A DNA stretch of 5,404 nt from an uncultured Eubacteriales bacterium. GTDB lineage: Bacteria; Bacillota; Clostridia; Oscillospirales; Acutalibacteraceae. Both the position numbers and the translations under genes were made by a program. The DNA lies in assembly GCA_934630995.1 (NCBI GenBank), contig CAKTXU010000156.1:1-5404 (forward strand). Reading direction: 5' to 3'. The notes under the pieces are model-generated. The model had not been told where the DNA came from, searched no databases, and saw only the letters and a list, made by a program, of their open reading frames with translations. Below, piece after piece: positions 5,376 to 5,404 of the stretch; within the stretch, counting starts at the first letter, position 1; each line of letters begins with the position of its first letter.

Positions 5376-5404
5376 GCGTTGCAAAATGCAAGATTTTGCA
5401 ACGC
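5376..5404 (+). terminator. Perfect 12-bp inverted repeat at the window edge, probable terminator
   Basis: GCGTTGCAAAAT (5376-5387) pairs exactly with ATTTTGCAACGC (5393-5404) around the loop GCAAG. It lies 58 bases after the AraC-family stop codon, where a terminator is expected. The window stops at the last paired base, so the T run that would confirm an intrinsic terminator cannot be seen, and the stem may be longer. The stretch 5318-5375 shows no gene. Confidence 0.6.

Noticed and set aside
4637..5401. Minus-strand open frame (254 codons) opposite the AraC-family gene
   Set aside because: It is a mirror of the AraC coding bias, has no family motif, and would run through the terminal inverted repeat.

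Overview
The window looks like a piece of a Gram-positive chromosome of mid G+C content, most likely from the Clostridia (Bacillota). The basis is the strong AGGAGG-type ribosome binding sites, the sigma-A-like promoters in AT-rich gaps, a YtrA-type GntR regulator joined to a small ABC exporter, and the style of the proteins. No species can be named from the sequence alone. All five substantial genes are on the + strand and packed tightly. There are no tRNA or rRNA genes, mobile elements or CRISPR repeats.

Layout. Positions 3-923 hold the 3' part of a CapA-family metallophosphoesterase-like gene whose start is outside the window. The 231-base gap 924-1154 is not empty. It holds a plausible promoter (935-963), an 18-codon reading frame with a good ribosome binding site (998-1054) and a textbook intrinsic terminator (1090-1119). 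All of this lies before a gene for a two-domain GNAT acetyltransferase (1155-2129). No promoter fits between the terminator and that gene, so the arrangement resembles leader-peptide/attenuator control.

Positions 2169-4214 form a compact three-gene operon. A promoter with a perfect TTGACA box and an overlapping imperfect dyad drives a short YtrA-subfamily GntR repressor (2240-2644). An ABC ATPase (2710-3402) and a six-helix membrane subunit (3396-4214, overlapping the ATPase gene by 7 bases) follow. A hairpin with a nearby T run sits between the repressor and the ATPase and may lower or tune expression of the exporter. By analogy with ytr-type systems, the regulator is expected to repress its own operon until a cell-envelope or antibiotic signal appears.

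A nearly perfect 17-bp hairpin (4233-4273) separates this operon from an AraC-family regulator gene (4367-5317) with its own candidate promoter (4309-4337). The window ends on a perfect 12-bp inverted repeat (5376-5404) that is probably the terminator after the AraC gene. The target of the AraC protein cannot be told from this window.

The genes are recognisable families. The least ordinary parts are the regulatory DNA: the leader ORF and terminator before the acetyltransferase, the hairpin inside the exporter operon, and the palindrome at the end of the acetyltransferase gene.
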